Origin: Paramyrothecium sp. XJ0827
Lineage: Eukaryota > Ascomycota > Sordariomycetes > Hypocreales > Stachybotryaceae
DNA: 64,000 nt
Assembly: GCA_020881915.1 (NCBI GenBank)
Contig: JAJFPB010000001.1
Location: 1,488,001-1,552,000, forward strand
Direction of reading: 5' to 3'
The notes beneath the pieces are model-generated. The model was not told where the DNA came from and did no database searches. It saw only the letters and a list, made by a program, of their open reading frames with translations. Below are positions 13,766-24,635 of the stretch, piece by piece (position 1 is the first letter of the stretch; each line of letters starts with the position of its first letter). The translations under genes were made by a program, and so were the position numbers.

Positions 13766-14599
13766 TGCGAAATATCTTCGGCTTTTAATAGAGATCTATG
13801 AATATATTCTGATAATAAACTTATTCCAAACTTTTGGAACGAAATGCCATGTTTCTAAGCAGGACATGGCACGTCTTCCCGTGGCCATGTATTAGGTGGA
13901 CGGTAGCTTCTTGCCGATGTGATCAGTTCCAGGATTCACCGTTCAACGTTGGTGTGCTATTATTTGCCTCCTACATCACGACAACGTTTATATCACCAAT
14001 CGCAAACCAGATGGGCCTGGAGAGATTATGGAGGACTTCTAAAACGATGTCTATGAGCAAGACTAAGGACTGCAGCCAGGCTGGGGGCCTTCTGTAGGCA
14101 GGATGTTGGAAATTCTAGTTATCTGATTGGGTGTCCAGCTTAGACACAACATCATCCACTCTTGAGCCGATCACTCTTCCCCAGCCGTCTTCAAATGATC
14201 CTTGCGGGCCCGCACATCTCCGCAGTTGATGAACAAAACGGCGCCTGTGTTCTGTTCTAGACTCTATTATTTTCACATCCACTTTTGGCGAGTTTAGTCC
14301 AGAGTCTGGTGGTTTGAGTGTTATGAAGAGTGGCTATTCTACCTAAAGATAAAGTAGCTTACTTATTAGCTATCAAGATAAATTCATTTGTTTATCTATT
14401 TGATTCTTTTAGATTCTTTTTAAAGAAAGTTAAATAATTTTCCTGTAATTTTCCTATAATTTTCCTGTGGCTCCTCTATAATCTTTCTATATAATTTCTG
14501 CATTTCTCCTAGTTTTGTTCCCTTCTAAATAATCCATCTATCTTACTGTTTAGCTCTTTTACGTGGGTGTATGGTTAGCTTCTGTGCCTATGGAAACAA

Positions 14600-14665
14600 G
14601 GGAAGGCTTCGCCCAACCATGTGACACATCAGGAGGGAAGGCTTCGCCCAACCATGTGACACATC
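14600..14665 (+). repeat. 35-bp direct tandem repeat, two copies
   Basis: The 31-base block GGGAAGGCTTCGCCCAACCA-TGTGACACATC (hyphen added) occurs at 14600-14630 and again, identical, at 14635-14665, separated by AGGA. It sits just after the AT-rich island. Confidence 0.9.
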
Positions 14666-15461
14666 CTAATGAGACTCCGGTTCCAATTGGACTCTCTAAT
14701 CAGGGCTCTAACATCACATTTACTCCAAAGCCTACACTTCGCTGACAAGTCTTGTTGGCCCCAGCGCGTCATCCCATGGAATCATCTTCTCGGTGCTCGT
14801 CAAGGTTCGCCCTTAACTTCTCTCAAGATATAGCAGGAAAGGTATCAAGGAACGTCGCGTCGTCACTGGGCCTACGACACAGATTTCTTGTCACGTAAAG
14901 CCGATGTACACGCAATGCGTTTTATAATTATCTTGAAGTTGGTACGCTATCAGAAGAAGGTAAAGCGCAGAGCGCCCTGTTTATGTCTTCGAGGGAAATG
15001 AGGAAGGCCGCTGTTGGTAGGGCTGCTCTTAACTTGGAGATGCTCTGTGATGGCTGAAACAGTATTTGCGTGTTGCCAAGGACATCGAGATCGTGCAGGC
15101 TCCTTGTGTCCTGAAGAGAGCCGTGGAATGGTGTCTGGTCAAGCAGGAGACGAGGTGAGTAAGAAGGCGAACTGGAGAATGAGGCTCTTCAAGTCCTCCA
15201 AAATCGAAGCCCGTTGGGGTTTTCCTTTTTCGAAAGAAAACATTGTAGAGCTTTCCTCGTATCTCTGGTCGTCTCAAAATCGGAATCCCTTCTCGTATAA
15301 ATGTCTCTGTTTCATGGTGAGACGTCGAGACTACAGTGAAGTGGAAAGCATCTGCCTTCTTTGAGCAGATGCGCCCACCACTCCAAAGAGCTCTCTGCTG
15401 CGCGACCGGGTCTACGTTCGCTGCATAGATCTCACTACAGGTCCGCTGGCAGTGCCGGCTC

Positions 15462-15701
15462 TCATGGCTTGCTGCCGCCTTTCTCTTCGCTCTCGGACCC
15501 GGACACGACGCGACGCTGGTCCGCGACAGAGAACTGCGAGGCGCCCTGCTGCAGCGCATGCACAAGGAACGAGATGGAGTCGGCCTTGAAGTCGTCCGCG
15601 GTGCGGACCTTGTCCAGGTCCTCGGCGAGCTCCTTGGTGACGTGCTGGAGGTAGAGGGACGAGAACTGGCTCTGGACCTCGGCGTCGGATTGGCGTGCCA
15701 T
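15462..15701 (-). CDS. Small protein consisting of an Rsa3 (ribosome assembly protein 3) C-terminal-type domain
   Basis: A single exon of 79 aa. The block FSSLYLQHVTKELAEDLDK... RTADDFKADSI... ALQQGASQFS matches my recollection of the Rsa3 domain pattern (YL..T.E.A.DLD..R...DFK..S...L..ALKQG...FS). Rsa3 acts in early 60S ribosomal subunit assembly. Fungal Rsa3 proteins usually carry an acidic/basic N-terminal extension in front of this domain; here the methionine lies just before it. An in-frame open region extends upstream to 15866 but has no coding look. It could be a domain-only paralogue or a gene whose first exon I did not find. Confidence 0.6.
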   Translation of the reverse strand: MARQSDAEVQSQFSSLYLQHVTKELAEDLDKVRTADDFKADSISFLVHALQQGASQFSVADQRRVVSGSESEEKGGSKP

Positions 15702-16416
15702 TTTTCTTTCTTCGTTGGCCGCGTCTAAGGAAGCGCCAAGATGACGTGATGGGGGAATAAAAATCGAGGCAGGGTCCTTGGAGATGTCAGGTCTGGGGTA
15801 GAGCTTGATGAATGTGAGATGTGAAGTTGGCGCCAACAATGAATTTTCTCGCTTGCGCTTGCACACTGTGCATCGACAAAATTTTTCTTACTGTGAGCGT
15901 TGCTGCTTGCACACAATGACACTTCCACGCCTCTGATAATGATACAAAACAAGTATTTAAGATAAATTTAAAAAGCGTCGGCTTTATCTTTTATGAATCT
16001 TTCTCATTTTTACGTCACCTGTATTTTCTCCGGAGTTCTTACTGTGATGTCCTTGTGTCAATCCCATGTTTTCAGTAATCTCTGTCGGGTTTTCAGTCAG
16101 CAGCGTCCAAACTTGTATGGTCAACGGCATCTGGACAATCTCAAAAAGCTCGTAGCATATTGGTTGAAGTTCATTATATTGAAGAAAAATCAAGCTGTTC
16201 GAGTCTCTAAGCCCGAACATTCATATCTAAGACATCGTGGTATGAATGAGAAACCCATCATCGAACCACCGGCCAAAAAATCTGTAAGGGTATCTCCAAA
16301 CTGAAAAGAAATCTCGGGTAATAAAGCGCCGTGGTGATTTCATGCAAATGCAAATGTCTCCTCTCTCCCAGCTCTCCTGTTCCTCGCCTCTCAATAATTA
16401 GCTACCCTGTCCCCGC
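15702..16416. other. Intergenic region between two minus-strand genes
   Basis: About 0.7 kb; AT-rich around 15940-16000. It serves as the 3' flank of the Ytp1-like gene and the upstream region of the Rsa3-domain gene. I see no gene. Confidence 0.5.
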
Positions 16417-18593
16417 TCATCGAAAGGCTGATCGTCGTTCCTTTCGGACAGCCCAGCCCTTCAGAGCCAGCACGATAAGAGTCCACGCCATGAGCATGCC
16501 AACGAGACCCATGGTGACGGTGAACATGAAGCTGGCGTCGAGTTGGTTGTGGTCCATGGCGGCAACAGTGTCGCTGCTCTGTAGAATTTGTCAGTAATTG
16601 AAAAGGCAGGGGAAATTTCCATGTTTGCACTTACGCTAGCCATGAACACAATGCCACCAGTCATAAGACCAAATGCAGAGAGCAACTCGGTTGGAGGCCG
16701 GGACGGGAGGACAGACTTGGGCGGCTTCATGAACATGATGACGTAGGTGAAGGCACGGGCGAAAGAGGCTCCCGTGAGAAGCATGCCCCATTGGGCATGG
16801 ACCATGCTCGACAGCGCAGAGTGCTGGTGGTGCGAACCCATCATAATGCCCAGCAAGAGGATGACGAGAGCGGGGATGGGGTTCATTGAGAACTCGTACG
16901 TAGCCGGGGTCTCGAGAACCTGGCGTTCCTCCTCGGAGTAGGCGTCCTCGTGAATAACAGTCTCAACACTTGTGTTGAGAAGGTCCCGGACGAATGTTGA
17001 TTCAATCAACGTACCACACTATGCTATGCGTTAATTGAAGAAGATAGCACGACGTTTGGGCGAGACATACCAGACCACCGCCGATGAAGAGAACCGTAAT
17101 GGAGACATGCTCCAGATCCTGACCAGTCCACTTGCCGTCGCTGCTGCCGAGGTGCTCGAGGAAGATGTTGGTGATGCCATAGAAGAAGATGAGGCTGCTC
17201 TCGACAAACTCGGCCGAAGGACGCCACCTGCGGCTGTTCTTGGGGCGGATGTTCCAGGCCCAGCCAAGGTTGGCGAAGCTTCCGGACCAACGGCCCAGGG
17301 TGAAGAGGCCGAGCCAGAAGAAGACGCCGCCTTTGACCCAGTGCGCCATGCCGCCAAAGATTGCATGTCCTTCCTGTGACAGATTATTAGCGGAATTCTC
17401 TCTTGTCCCAGGCGCTGGGCTTAACGTACAAAGAACCGGGCATAGGTAGCAATGCCGGTGGTCAAGGCGATGAAGCCGAGCAGGAGAATGGCGCGGTCAA
17501 CGACGTTGTAAGCGCACTCGATGTACCTCCAGACGCGCGAGGACACGGCCTTGGCGGCCTGCAGAGCCAGGAAACCAGAACGGTGGGTGGGGGAGAGCGG
17601 CAGGTCGTCCATCTCGTCCTCGGCGTCGTACTCCTTGCGGCGCTGCTCGAGGGTGCTGTCCGAGTCGGCGGCGATGGTCGAGACGGAGTTGCTCCGCAGG
17701 GACGAGGTGCCGACCTCGGTGTCCTGGCCGCTGCTGTCATCGGACAGGCGGTAGGGGCTGTTGCGCTCGCTGGTGGCGAGGGGCATGAAGGCCTGGCGCT
17801 CCTGGGACGGCGGCGCGCGCTGGCTGCGGACCGACCCGGCGATCCAGCCGACCAGGTTGACGAGAACGTGGGCCGAGACGACCCAGGTCGCGACCCAGCC
17901 GACCGAGTGGTGCGCGTCGCCGGGGTACAGGTCCTCCGTCCGCGAGTTGTAGACGGTGCCGAGCAGGACGGCCACGGCGTTGGTGGCGAGGAAGACGAAC
18001 TGGCTGATGAGGGTGTAGCGGGACCTGGCGATGGAGAACATGACGGCTGTGAGGGCGAGTTAGCAAGTCGTCTCATTTTCATTCATCCCATGAGCGGTCG
18101 TCCCAAGCTTCACCAGAGAGTGCCGCCCGAGGCCTCGGCTCTCATATGCAGCCCCAAATCTCACAGCATCTCACTCGACCACCTCTTCTCTCACGACTCC
18201 AGCCCAATTGAGACTTCTGCAGTCCCATGGCGGCCTCGTCCACCCCCCTCCCCTCCCAAGGCGCTTCCACGGCGCTGCGCCTCTCTGGGCCAAGCTTGAA
18301 GGGAAATTTTCTCGAAAAAAACAACGGCTCCACTTACCAATGGGCAGAACAGCCACCCACGCCAGGATCATGAGGGCGATGTGAGCGTAGATGACGTTGG
18401 TGTGCTCGGTCAGGCCATAGTAGCTCGCAGAGTGGTCATTGGCCTCGCCGGCGTCCGCGGGGGCTCCCTCATCGTGGTGATCGTGCTCGTTGGCGTCGCC
18501 GCCGCCGTGCGCGTACGCCAAGGCCGAGGGGAGCTGCGCGAGGCCAAGCACATACGTGCTGGCGGTGAAGGCGAAGGCGCCGACTGACTTCAT
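16417..18593 (-). CDS. Ytp1-like polytopic membrane protein with cytochrome b561-like N-terminal half
   Basis: Five exons on the minus strand: 18593-18338, 18046-17430, 17373-17071, 17018-16635 and 16578-16417, giving 573 aa in phase. A signal peptide (MKSVGAFAFTASTYVLGLAQ) is followed by a His/Asp-rich lumenal stretch (HDHHDE) and a membrane segment with conserved histidine (YAHIALMILAWVAVLPI). The second half matches the fungal Ytp1 family (HWVKGGVFFWLGLFTLGRW; FFYGITNIFLEH), with about ten hydrophobic segments overall. A Ser-rich acidic loop (about residues 150-230) separates the halves. The biochemical role of the family is not established; heme binding by the b561-like part is inference. 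Confidence 0.85.
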
Positions 18594-21500
18594 GGGTGTT
18601 TTCTGTTGGGCCAGGTTCTCCGAGTTTGCGAAACTGGTGGTTTTCCGAGGGGTGATGAGGATGGTTTTGAGAGTCCGAAATTATGATCCACCCGCCTCTC
18701 CTTCGATCCCGCGATTTGCTGCCGGACAGGAGTTGAGATTGCCGAGGCGCCGAAATGAAGGGCAAATTGGCCGGGCCAGAGACTATTATACCAGCACTGG
18801 TAGTTTCCTCCAAAAGGTGGCACCGAAACGACCAGTCGTAATCAAGGTAAAAGCACGAAAAAGAGGTCCTTCTACGCCGCTCTGCTGTGAGTCAAAGGAA
18901 CAAAAAAGGGAAGCGTTACGGTTTCAACGACCGAACATGTAGGGAGTGCAGCGTTGGGCAGGCCCGGGTGGGACGTCGTTATATACTACTGCTCCGTCAC
19001 ACGGGGAGAGCGGCATACAATACCGCATTGCGATGCGGCACGAGGACCGCGTGGTAGCAGTAGCATGGAATGGGTATAGCATGGCATGGCACGGCACAGC
19101 ACAGCACAACTCACCACATGGGGGTTCACGGACATGGGAGGGGTGTACGGCTATGGGAGGATCCATTGGCAAACAGAACGGGCAAAGTACAGTCGGCAGC
19201 CAAGCAACTCGCGGAGTGAGGTAGACTGAACCAAACCCCCGAGACTTCCGAATGGCTTCAAGGTGCGGTAAGCAGGGCGGCGGCCCCAGTCCAGGTCACC
19301 ACCAGAGCCTCCGCGAAGAGGTGAAGCACAAATCAGAGCGTATAGTGCCAAGGGGGTGGGCCAGGGGCCAGGGAGTGTGTCAAAGGCCAGAGGAAAGGGA
19401 CCGCGAGCTTTTTTTTTCTCGAGAGCGCGCTCTTCTCTGCGCTACCCTAAATTCATCCTATCTCTTCTTCATGCCACCCAAGACGGTTTCCGTTTCCAGT
19501 GGGTGGTGTTGTTGGATTTTAGCTCCAATAGCCGAAACATACGTCAGGGAAGGGCGTGTGCTGCAGTAATGTTAGCCTTTTTCTTTTTTCTTTGTGCAGT
19601 ACCACACTTCTTCTCCCCTGCCAGCCCTGCAGCTGCAGCTAACGTCTCCACTCTTGGTTGCGAAGGGAACAAGGCCATTAGCTGGTGGCGTCACTCACAC
19701 CACAGATGGGTCGCCGATGCAGCGATGAGGCAGCGTTCGTTTTTCCCTAGACGAGGGGTGGGCCCTCTGCCGGGAGCTACTGCGCGCTTGAAGCAGAAAA
19801 GTACCGACTAGGTTCCCGGGAACTTGCCCTGTACAGAGCAGAAACGCAGTTAACGAGACCTGCATGGGCGGTTTCGGCGCTCTCCCGGTGAACTGTGATG
19901 GAAACATGATCTGCGGCTTGTTGCTCGTGGGTTGTCCAAGCACACGGTAGCAGGCGTTTCGACAATTCATGCAGAGTCTTGACTTTGTGGATTGCTGGCC
20001 CCATGTGTTGTCGATTGCACGACTCAGATTACGGGATGTTAGCCATGAAGAGCTGTAGTGAATGTCACATTATTCGACAATGAATGCTGGCAACTTATAA
20101 AGCTAGTAGAGAAATACTTAGAAAAGTCTTCAAAACCCAGAGGATTCAAGTGAAATAATAATCATTTATCTCCAATAAATCTCATCATTTCTTACATTTT
20201 CCTAAGAAAATTAGCTACCATCCACATTTCTCGGAACAAACACAGTCTCAAAGAGCACACAAGTCTTGTGAGAGAAGACATTGACTTATTGCCCCTCCCG
20301 TCTGCTGCCTTGGGCTTCTTCAGTCGTTGACGTTTGATGGCGCATGGGTTTCTCACATTCTCATCTCACAACTCTACAAACACCCCTCTCGGGGAGGCAA
20401 CCTACGTTTCTAGCGCCCGAGCCACCTACCCCGTGCGTTCCGACAATCGAATAGCCGTGAGCTGATACAGCAAGCTTTTGCGGCGCTCGTCTGGGTTTCG
20501 TTCTCGCCAGTAGCCCTGCGGGCACACGCACTTACACTGCACATGCCGGACCAGACCCTCCTTCCCCCCCATCCCGGAGTCCTTTTGTCGATCTGCCGCC
20601 TGGCTCTGACGTCGAGGTTCTACCCTTCTGCTCTCGAGATCTTGTGGAACTCGAGCACCGACGCTCTCGATCTCCCAGCCATCTCACGGGTCGCGCGGAG
20701 TCTCGTGCGAGGCTCGCTTCCTGGACCAATCATGCGGCTCGGCACAGGGTTCTGTCATGCGTAGAAGCGGCTGCATGCCAGTGCGGAAGCGTTATCGTAC
20801 GACACGGAGACGAGTGCAATAAGCGCTGTTGCTGCTGAGTGTAATCCTGCTGTACAATTCGCATCTTCCCCCGAGACAAGGATGATGGATCGTAGACGAC
20901 CGTAAAGTGTAAACTCCAGCCGTGGGTTATTGCAGCGTAGCCACAGTCATCGCAAGGAATAATCTAGGCATATAAGCCATTCATCGTGATTCAGCACTTC
21001 TCCACAAGCAATCCAAAGTCCTTCATATTGTGTGTGTTTCGCACATCTGCTCAACTCCCCTTACCCATCCCATTCTCTGTCCCCTCCATTCTTCTCCACA
21101 CCGTGACTTACACCCAGAAAGCGGCGCCAGGGGTGTAGGAGGAGAGTCTTCTCCGCCGGTGCAGTTCAGGGAATGTGCGTATACAACCACGACTCCTTCT
21201 GTCTCTGCATCTCTTCGCCCAGATCGGATGAGATCACCGCCCACGAGTCCGACCTATTTACTCCCCGATTCCTCCGAAGCTGCATCTGGTTCCCTGGGAG
21301 CCTTGGGAGGAGGGCGGACTCTCAGTGGCCCCATAGACCGGTAAAGCCCGGGTCAGGTGGATTGCTCATCTTGAATCAGAGTAAAGATTGGTAACGTGAG
21401 CGCTGGTGAGTCAAACAAACCCAACCACAAAAAGCCCCGTCAAAGGTCGAGGTGGAGAAACGACTGGGGCGTGGGTTGCCGGCATCATCGGCCGCCTCCT

Positions 21501-23630
21501 TGGCGATTCCATACCGCACGTGCACCCGGCTGTTGGTGCACCGCAACTATCTCCGTTTCCAAGTCTACGAGACGTGCAACACACTCCCCATCTCCACCAG
21601 TGTCGCATACTGTCCCCCCCCAATTCCGACTGCTTCCTGTGCGCATCGCAGGATTCTGGGGGAGGGGTGGTTGACACAGACAGGCGAACGGTGGGTTGTC
21701 GTAAATCGGTGTTGAGTGCGGTATCGCGAAAGTGGAAAAAAAAGTGCCGGGCACGGATTGCTGTTATGACACCGCCCATGCAGGCTTGCTGACCAGATGG
21801 GGAGGTGAGGATGCGATGCTACGTCAAACCTGGTGATCTACGCGTAGCGGCGCATCCTACTATGCTTGGATTTTTGGTACAATTTAGCTGCATTCAGAGA
21901 AACCCCAGAGCGCCATTGCCTGTGCCCGCTGAGCCCTAGACGCATACGTTTTTGCGACTGTCGCAAAAGCAGTTCAATGCAAACGAGTCGCACGACAACA
22001 CAGTTGGGGTTGTGTTTCGAAACTGTTCCAGAATCGTGTCATTCATTGGCGTTTCTTCTTGGGCTGGGAGCTAGCAACCACTGAGACGCCTCCTCCCCGC
22101 CCCCATCGGTTGGAACCACAAGGTACGTTTGGTTTCGCCCTTCTGTGACACCACACGGACAGCGTACCCGCGGGCGCTACAGGGCATGGCGGGTATGGCT
22201 CAAGTACCCTCGACCTGCCAGCTACAAGCACCGCGGGCCCCTCCCCACGAGTTGGACACTTTCGCGAGGCCAAGACTCCGTCCTCCCGGCTCCACCCTGT
22301 GAGTCGGCCCTCCGGGACTTTCGGAGCATAAAGTGAACAAAAAAAGGACGCCTTGTCATTCGATTGTTGGCGCCCAGCCCAGCCAACCAGCCTACCAGCC
22401 TCACCTGGCCTTGCATCCTCCTAGCACAAATCACATTTTGTCTTTTCACATCACGAGGGCCCCAAATCCGCGTTCCCGGCTTGGCTCTTGCTAATAAGCA
22501 GGCAACCAAATCCAATTTCTCAGCACGGGCTCCGAATGCTCCGGGCTGCCTGATCTGAGCTGCATAACGTCGACTTTCCTGCTGATCGCGCAACTCTCTC
22601 GTCAGCAATGTAGTTGAATTAGTGCCTCCGAGGCTGACATGTTTTACGCGATGCCAAGCAATTATTCCTGCACGAGGTCAGGCACTCCAACCGCAGGAGA
22701 CTCCCATGTGCTGGCAACTGGGGAGCAAAATAACAAGCAAAAACAAAAGACTGTGTAGTTGCACCCCCTCTACGTAATCAACAGTAAGATCTGAGAAAAT
22801 GATAGCAAAAAGCTCATGAAAAGCCCTAGTTTATCCGACTCCTTAACTAATACTTTATCTTATTTTTATTATTTCTTTTAACAGAGATCTTGCATTCGAT
22901 CATTATGATACGTGTATGCCTTATCTGAGGAGGTCACATAACCCGGCCGAATGCTCATACCTTGCATATGAAGATGCCGCATAACGCGATACCTCATTCT
23001 CAGCTCACATTCTCTTGACTATTGTAGTCGCCTGATAAGAGCTGGAGTATCCCCCAAAAGATGGATACAATCCCGAAGGATACAACCCTGGCACGGAGAT
23101 GGTGACACCTTGCAACCACCTTACCCTACACCCATGCTAGAATAGTTGATCTATTCGTTCAAAGCTCGCCCACGAAACCCTCTGCAACCATGACTCACCA
23201 AGCTTGCGCATATTCTTCCTCAATATGCTCCCGTATCTTCAACTGGACTCCAGTAATATAAGCGAGAGCTATGACTTGATGGAGCTGGCTATGAGGTGTT
23301 GCATGTTTGCGTCCCGGACTAGACAGCCTTCTATGTGTGCGCTTTGTCTGCCCTGTCACGGTCTTCATATAGAAGTGAAGAGACCGGTAGTCTAGAAATG
23401 GTTTTTGCAACAGAAAGTCCATCTGTATTTAGATGGATTTTCAATCAAGGTTGAGAGAAGAGGTGAGTGTAAATAGGTCTCTGACATACACCAGTGAACG
23501 TGAAAGCTAGGAAAAGGGTAGTATCTTAGGACGGTCATTATCTCCGGGGCATTCATTGACTAGCATGCAAACGCATGTTATGGTATCGTGTTCAATCTGT
23601 TACCAACTCATTCATCACGCGTCTCGCCCC
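18594..23630. other. 5-kb region without a recognisable gene
   Basis: Six-frame inspection shows only short overlapping frames with low-complexity or Arg/Pro-rich translations. It is a mosaic of GC-rich segments and two AT-rich islands (20090-20260 and 22780-22900). A decaying pentamer repeat (TGGCA/CGGCA/CAGCA) occurs at 19080-19110. Splice-like CTAAC...AG pairs exist, but no chain of exons with family resemblance could be built. Confidence 0.5.
19078..19111. repeat. Degenerate 5-bp microsatellite
   Basis: The run reads AGCATGGCATGGCACGGCAC followed by AGCACAGCACAAC; it grades from TGGCA to CGGCA to CAGCA units, about 6 copies. It looks like a decaying slippage tract. Confidence 0.7.
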
Positions 23631-24635
23631 TCACAATGTTGGGCGATCCTTCAGCCGCCATCTACCACGCTCCTCTTCAGCCCGGCCCTCACCCTTCAAT
23701 TTCGCCAAGATTTGACCCAGACCGCCGCAAGCCGCCATGTGAAGACTTTCAGGTATATCCTGGTAGATGACTTTGACCAGCTCCATAGCCGTCCAGCTAT
23801 CGTCACCTGAGCCTTCACGGCTCGACCGCAGAGTTCGGATCACCTGCTCCTCCCGCTGCTGCCGATGGCCGATGTATTCTGTGATCTTGGCCGGACCGTC
23901 CTCCAAGACCGGCCCGTGTCCGGGGTAAGCGCGGCACTTGAAGAGACGGCGCATTTTGTCGAGGCTGGCAAGATATGTGGACAAGTCCTCGAAAACGGCG
24001 GTGCCGTGTCCGAGGACATTGTCGGCCGTGAACATGGCGTCTTCTTCGGGCAGGAGGAATACCATGTGGTCAGTTGTGTGGCCCGGCGTGTAAGCCGCGG
24101 TGAGATTGGCGCCCTCGACGCTGAAGGTCTGACCATCGATGATGTCTTGTTGCCCGCTGCTGGGCTCATGCTTAAATACCTGGGCATCGGGACACAGGCT
24201 GAGAAGGTCGTTGATGCCCCCCGTATGATCATGGTGCCAGTGGGTAATGAGGGCTGTTTCGATAGTCGCATTCTCCTTCTTCAACGTCTCCTTGAGCGAC
24301 GCAAGCCATGCTGGCCGGCCTTCCCCGGTGTCGATAAGAATGCGCCGAGACCCTGTGCCGAGAAGATACGTGTTCGTGCCTTGCAGTGTGAACCTGCTGG
24401 GGTTACCTCCCAGAATCCGGACACAACGCGGACTGAGGCGTTCTACAGCCGGCAGTTCGACAAGCTGAGTCGCCATGTTGCGACTTAGACGGGGTTTTTG
24501 TGAAGCGGCAGGCCAGACGCGCGGGTAGGCGTGGGGCAGAGACAGAGGGCGGCTTAGGAAGGCAAGGGCGCTCAGTCGGGCAGGAAATTTAGGTATGTGC
24601 ATAAGTGAGAATGAGAAAAAGCCATTGCCATGCAT
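23631..24635 (-). CDS. LACTB2-like metallo-beta-lactamase-fold hydrolase/endoribonuclease
   Basis: A single exon. The MBL signature THWHHDHTGG (HxHxDH) and the later AYTPGHTTDH and AYPGHGPVLEDG blocks are in the order expected for LACTB2 proteins; the C-terminal helical domain ends the chain. The core protein starts at MATQLVELPAVERLS (codon at 24476, 281 aa). The frame continues upstream to ATGs at 24602 and 24635, adding a stretch rich in Arg, Leu and Ser with no acidic residue, the look of a mitochondrial presequence. Human LACTB2 is a mitochondrial ribonuclease (family knowledge), so the long form is plausible. No polyketide synthase lies nearby, which argues against the product-release thioesterase role seen in some fungal relatives. 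Confidence 0.87.
   Translation of the reverse strand: MHGNGFFSFSLMHIPKFPARLSALAFLSRPLSLPHAYPRVWPAASQKPRLSRNMATQLVELPAVERLSPRCVRILGGNPSRFTLQGTNTYLLGTGSRRILIDTGEGRPAWLASLKETLKKENATIETALITHWHHDHTGGINDLLSLCPDAQVFKHEPSSGQQDIIDGQTFSVEGANLTAAYTPGHTTDHMVFLLPEEDAMFTADNVLGHGTAVFEDLSTYLASLDKMRRLFKCRAYPGHGPVLEDGPAKITEYIGHRQQREEQVIRTLRSSREGSGDDSWTAMELVKVIYQDIPESLHMAACGGLGQILAKLKGEGRAEEERGRWRLKDRPTL

Larger units (their letters stand above)
13441..15461. other. Intergenic region downstream of aco1 with AT-rich island and short repeats
   Basis: A 2 kb gap. It holds a CTTCGCCTTTG/TTTCCTTT-type pyrimidine repeat (about 13705-13765), an AT-rich island (14340-14560) with repeated ATTTTCCTGTA/ATTTTCCTATA words, and a 35-bp direct repeat (14600-14665). 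I see no gene. Confidence 0.5.

Noticed and set aside
17403..18299. 298-aa plus-strand ORF over the Ytp1-like gene
   Set aside because: Antisense shadow; it crosses introns of the minus-strand gene and has no family resemblance.
21396..21792. Several overlapping ORFs on both strands around 21.4-21.8 kb
   Set aside because: Overlap in many frames, Arg/Pro/Ser-rich translations and no splice chain; typical of GC-rich non-coding DNA.
23865..24488. 207-aa plus-strand ORF over the LACTB2-like gene
   Set aside because: Shadow frame; the minus strand carries the complete metallo-beta-lactamase motifs.
23631..24635. Polyketide product-release thioesterase
   Set aside because: Some MBL-fold enzymes of this type serve polyketide synthases, but no synthase or tailoring gene is in the window.
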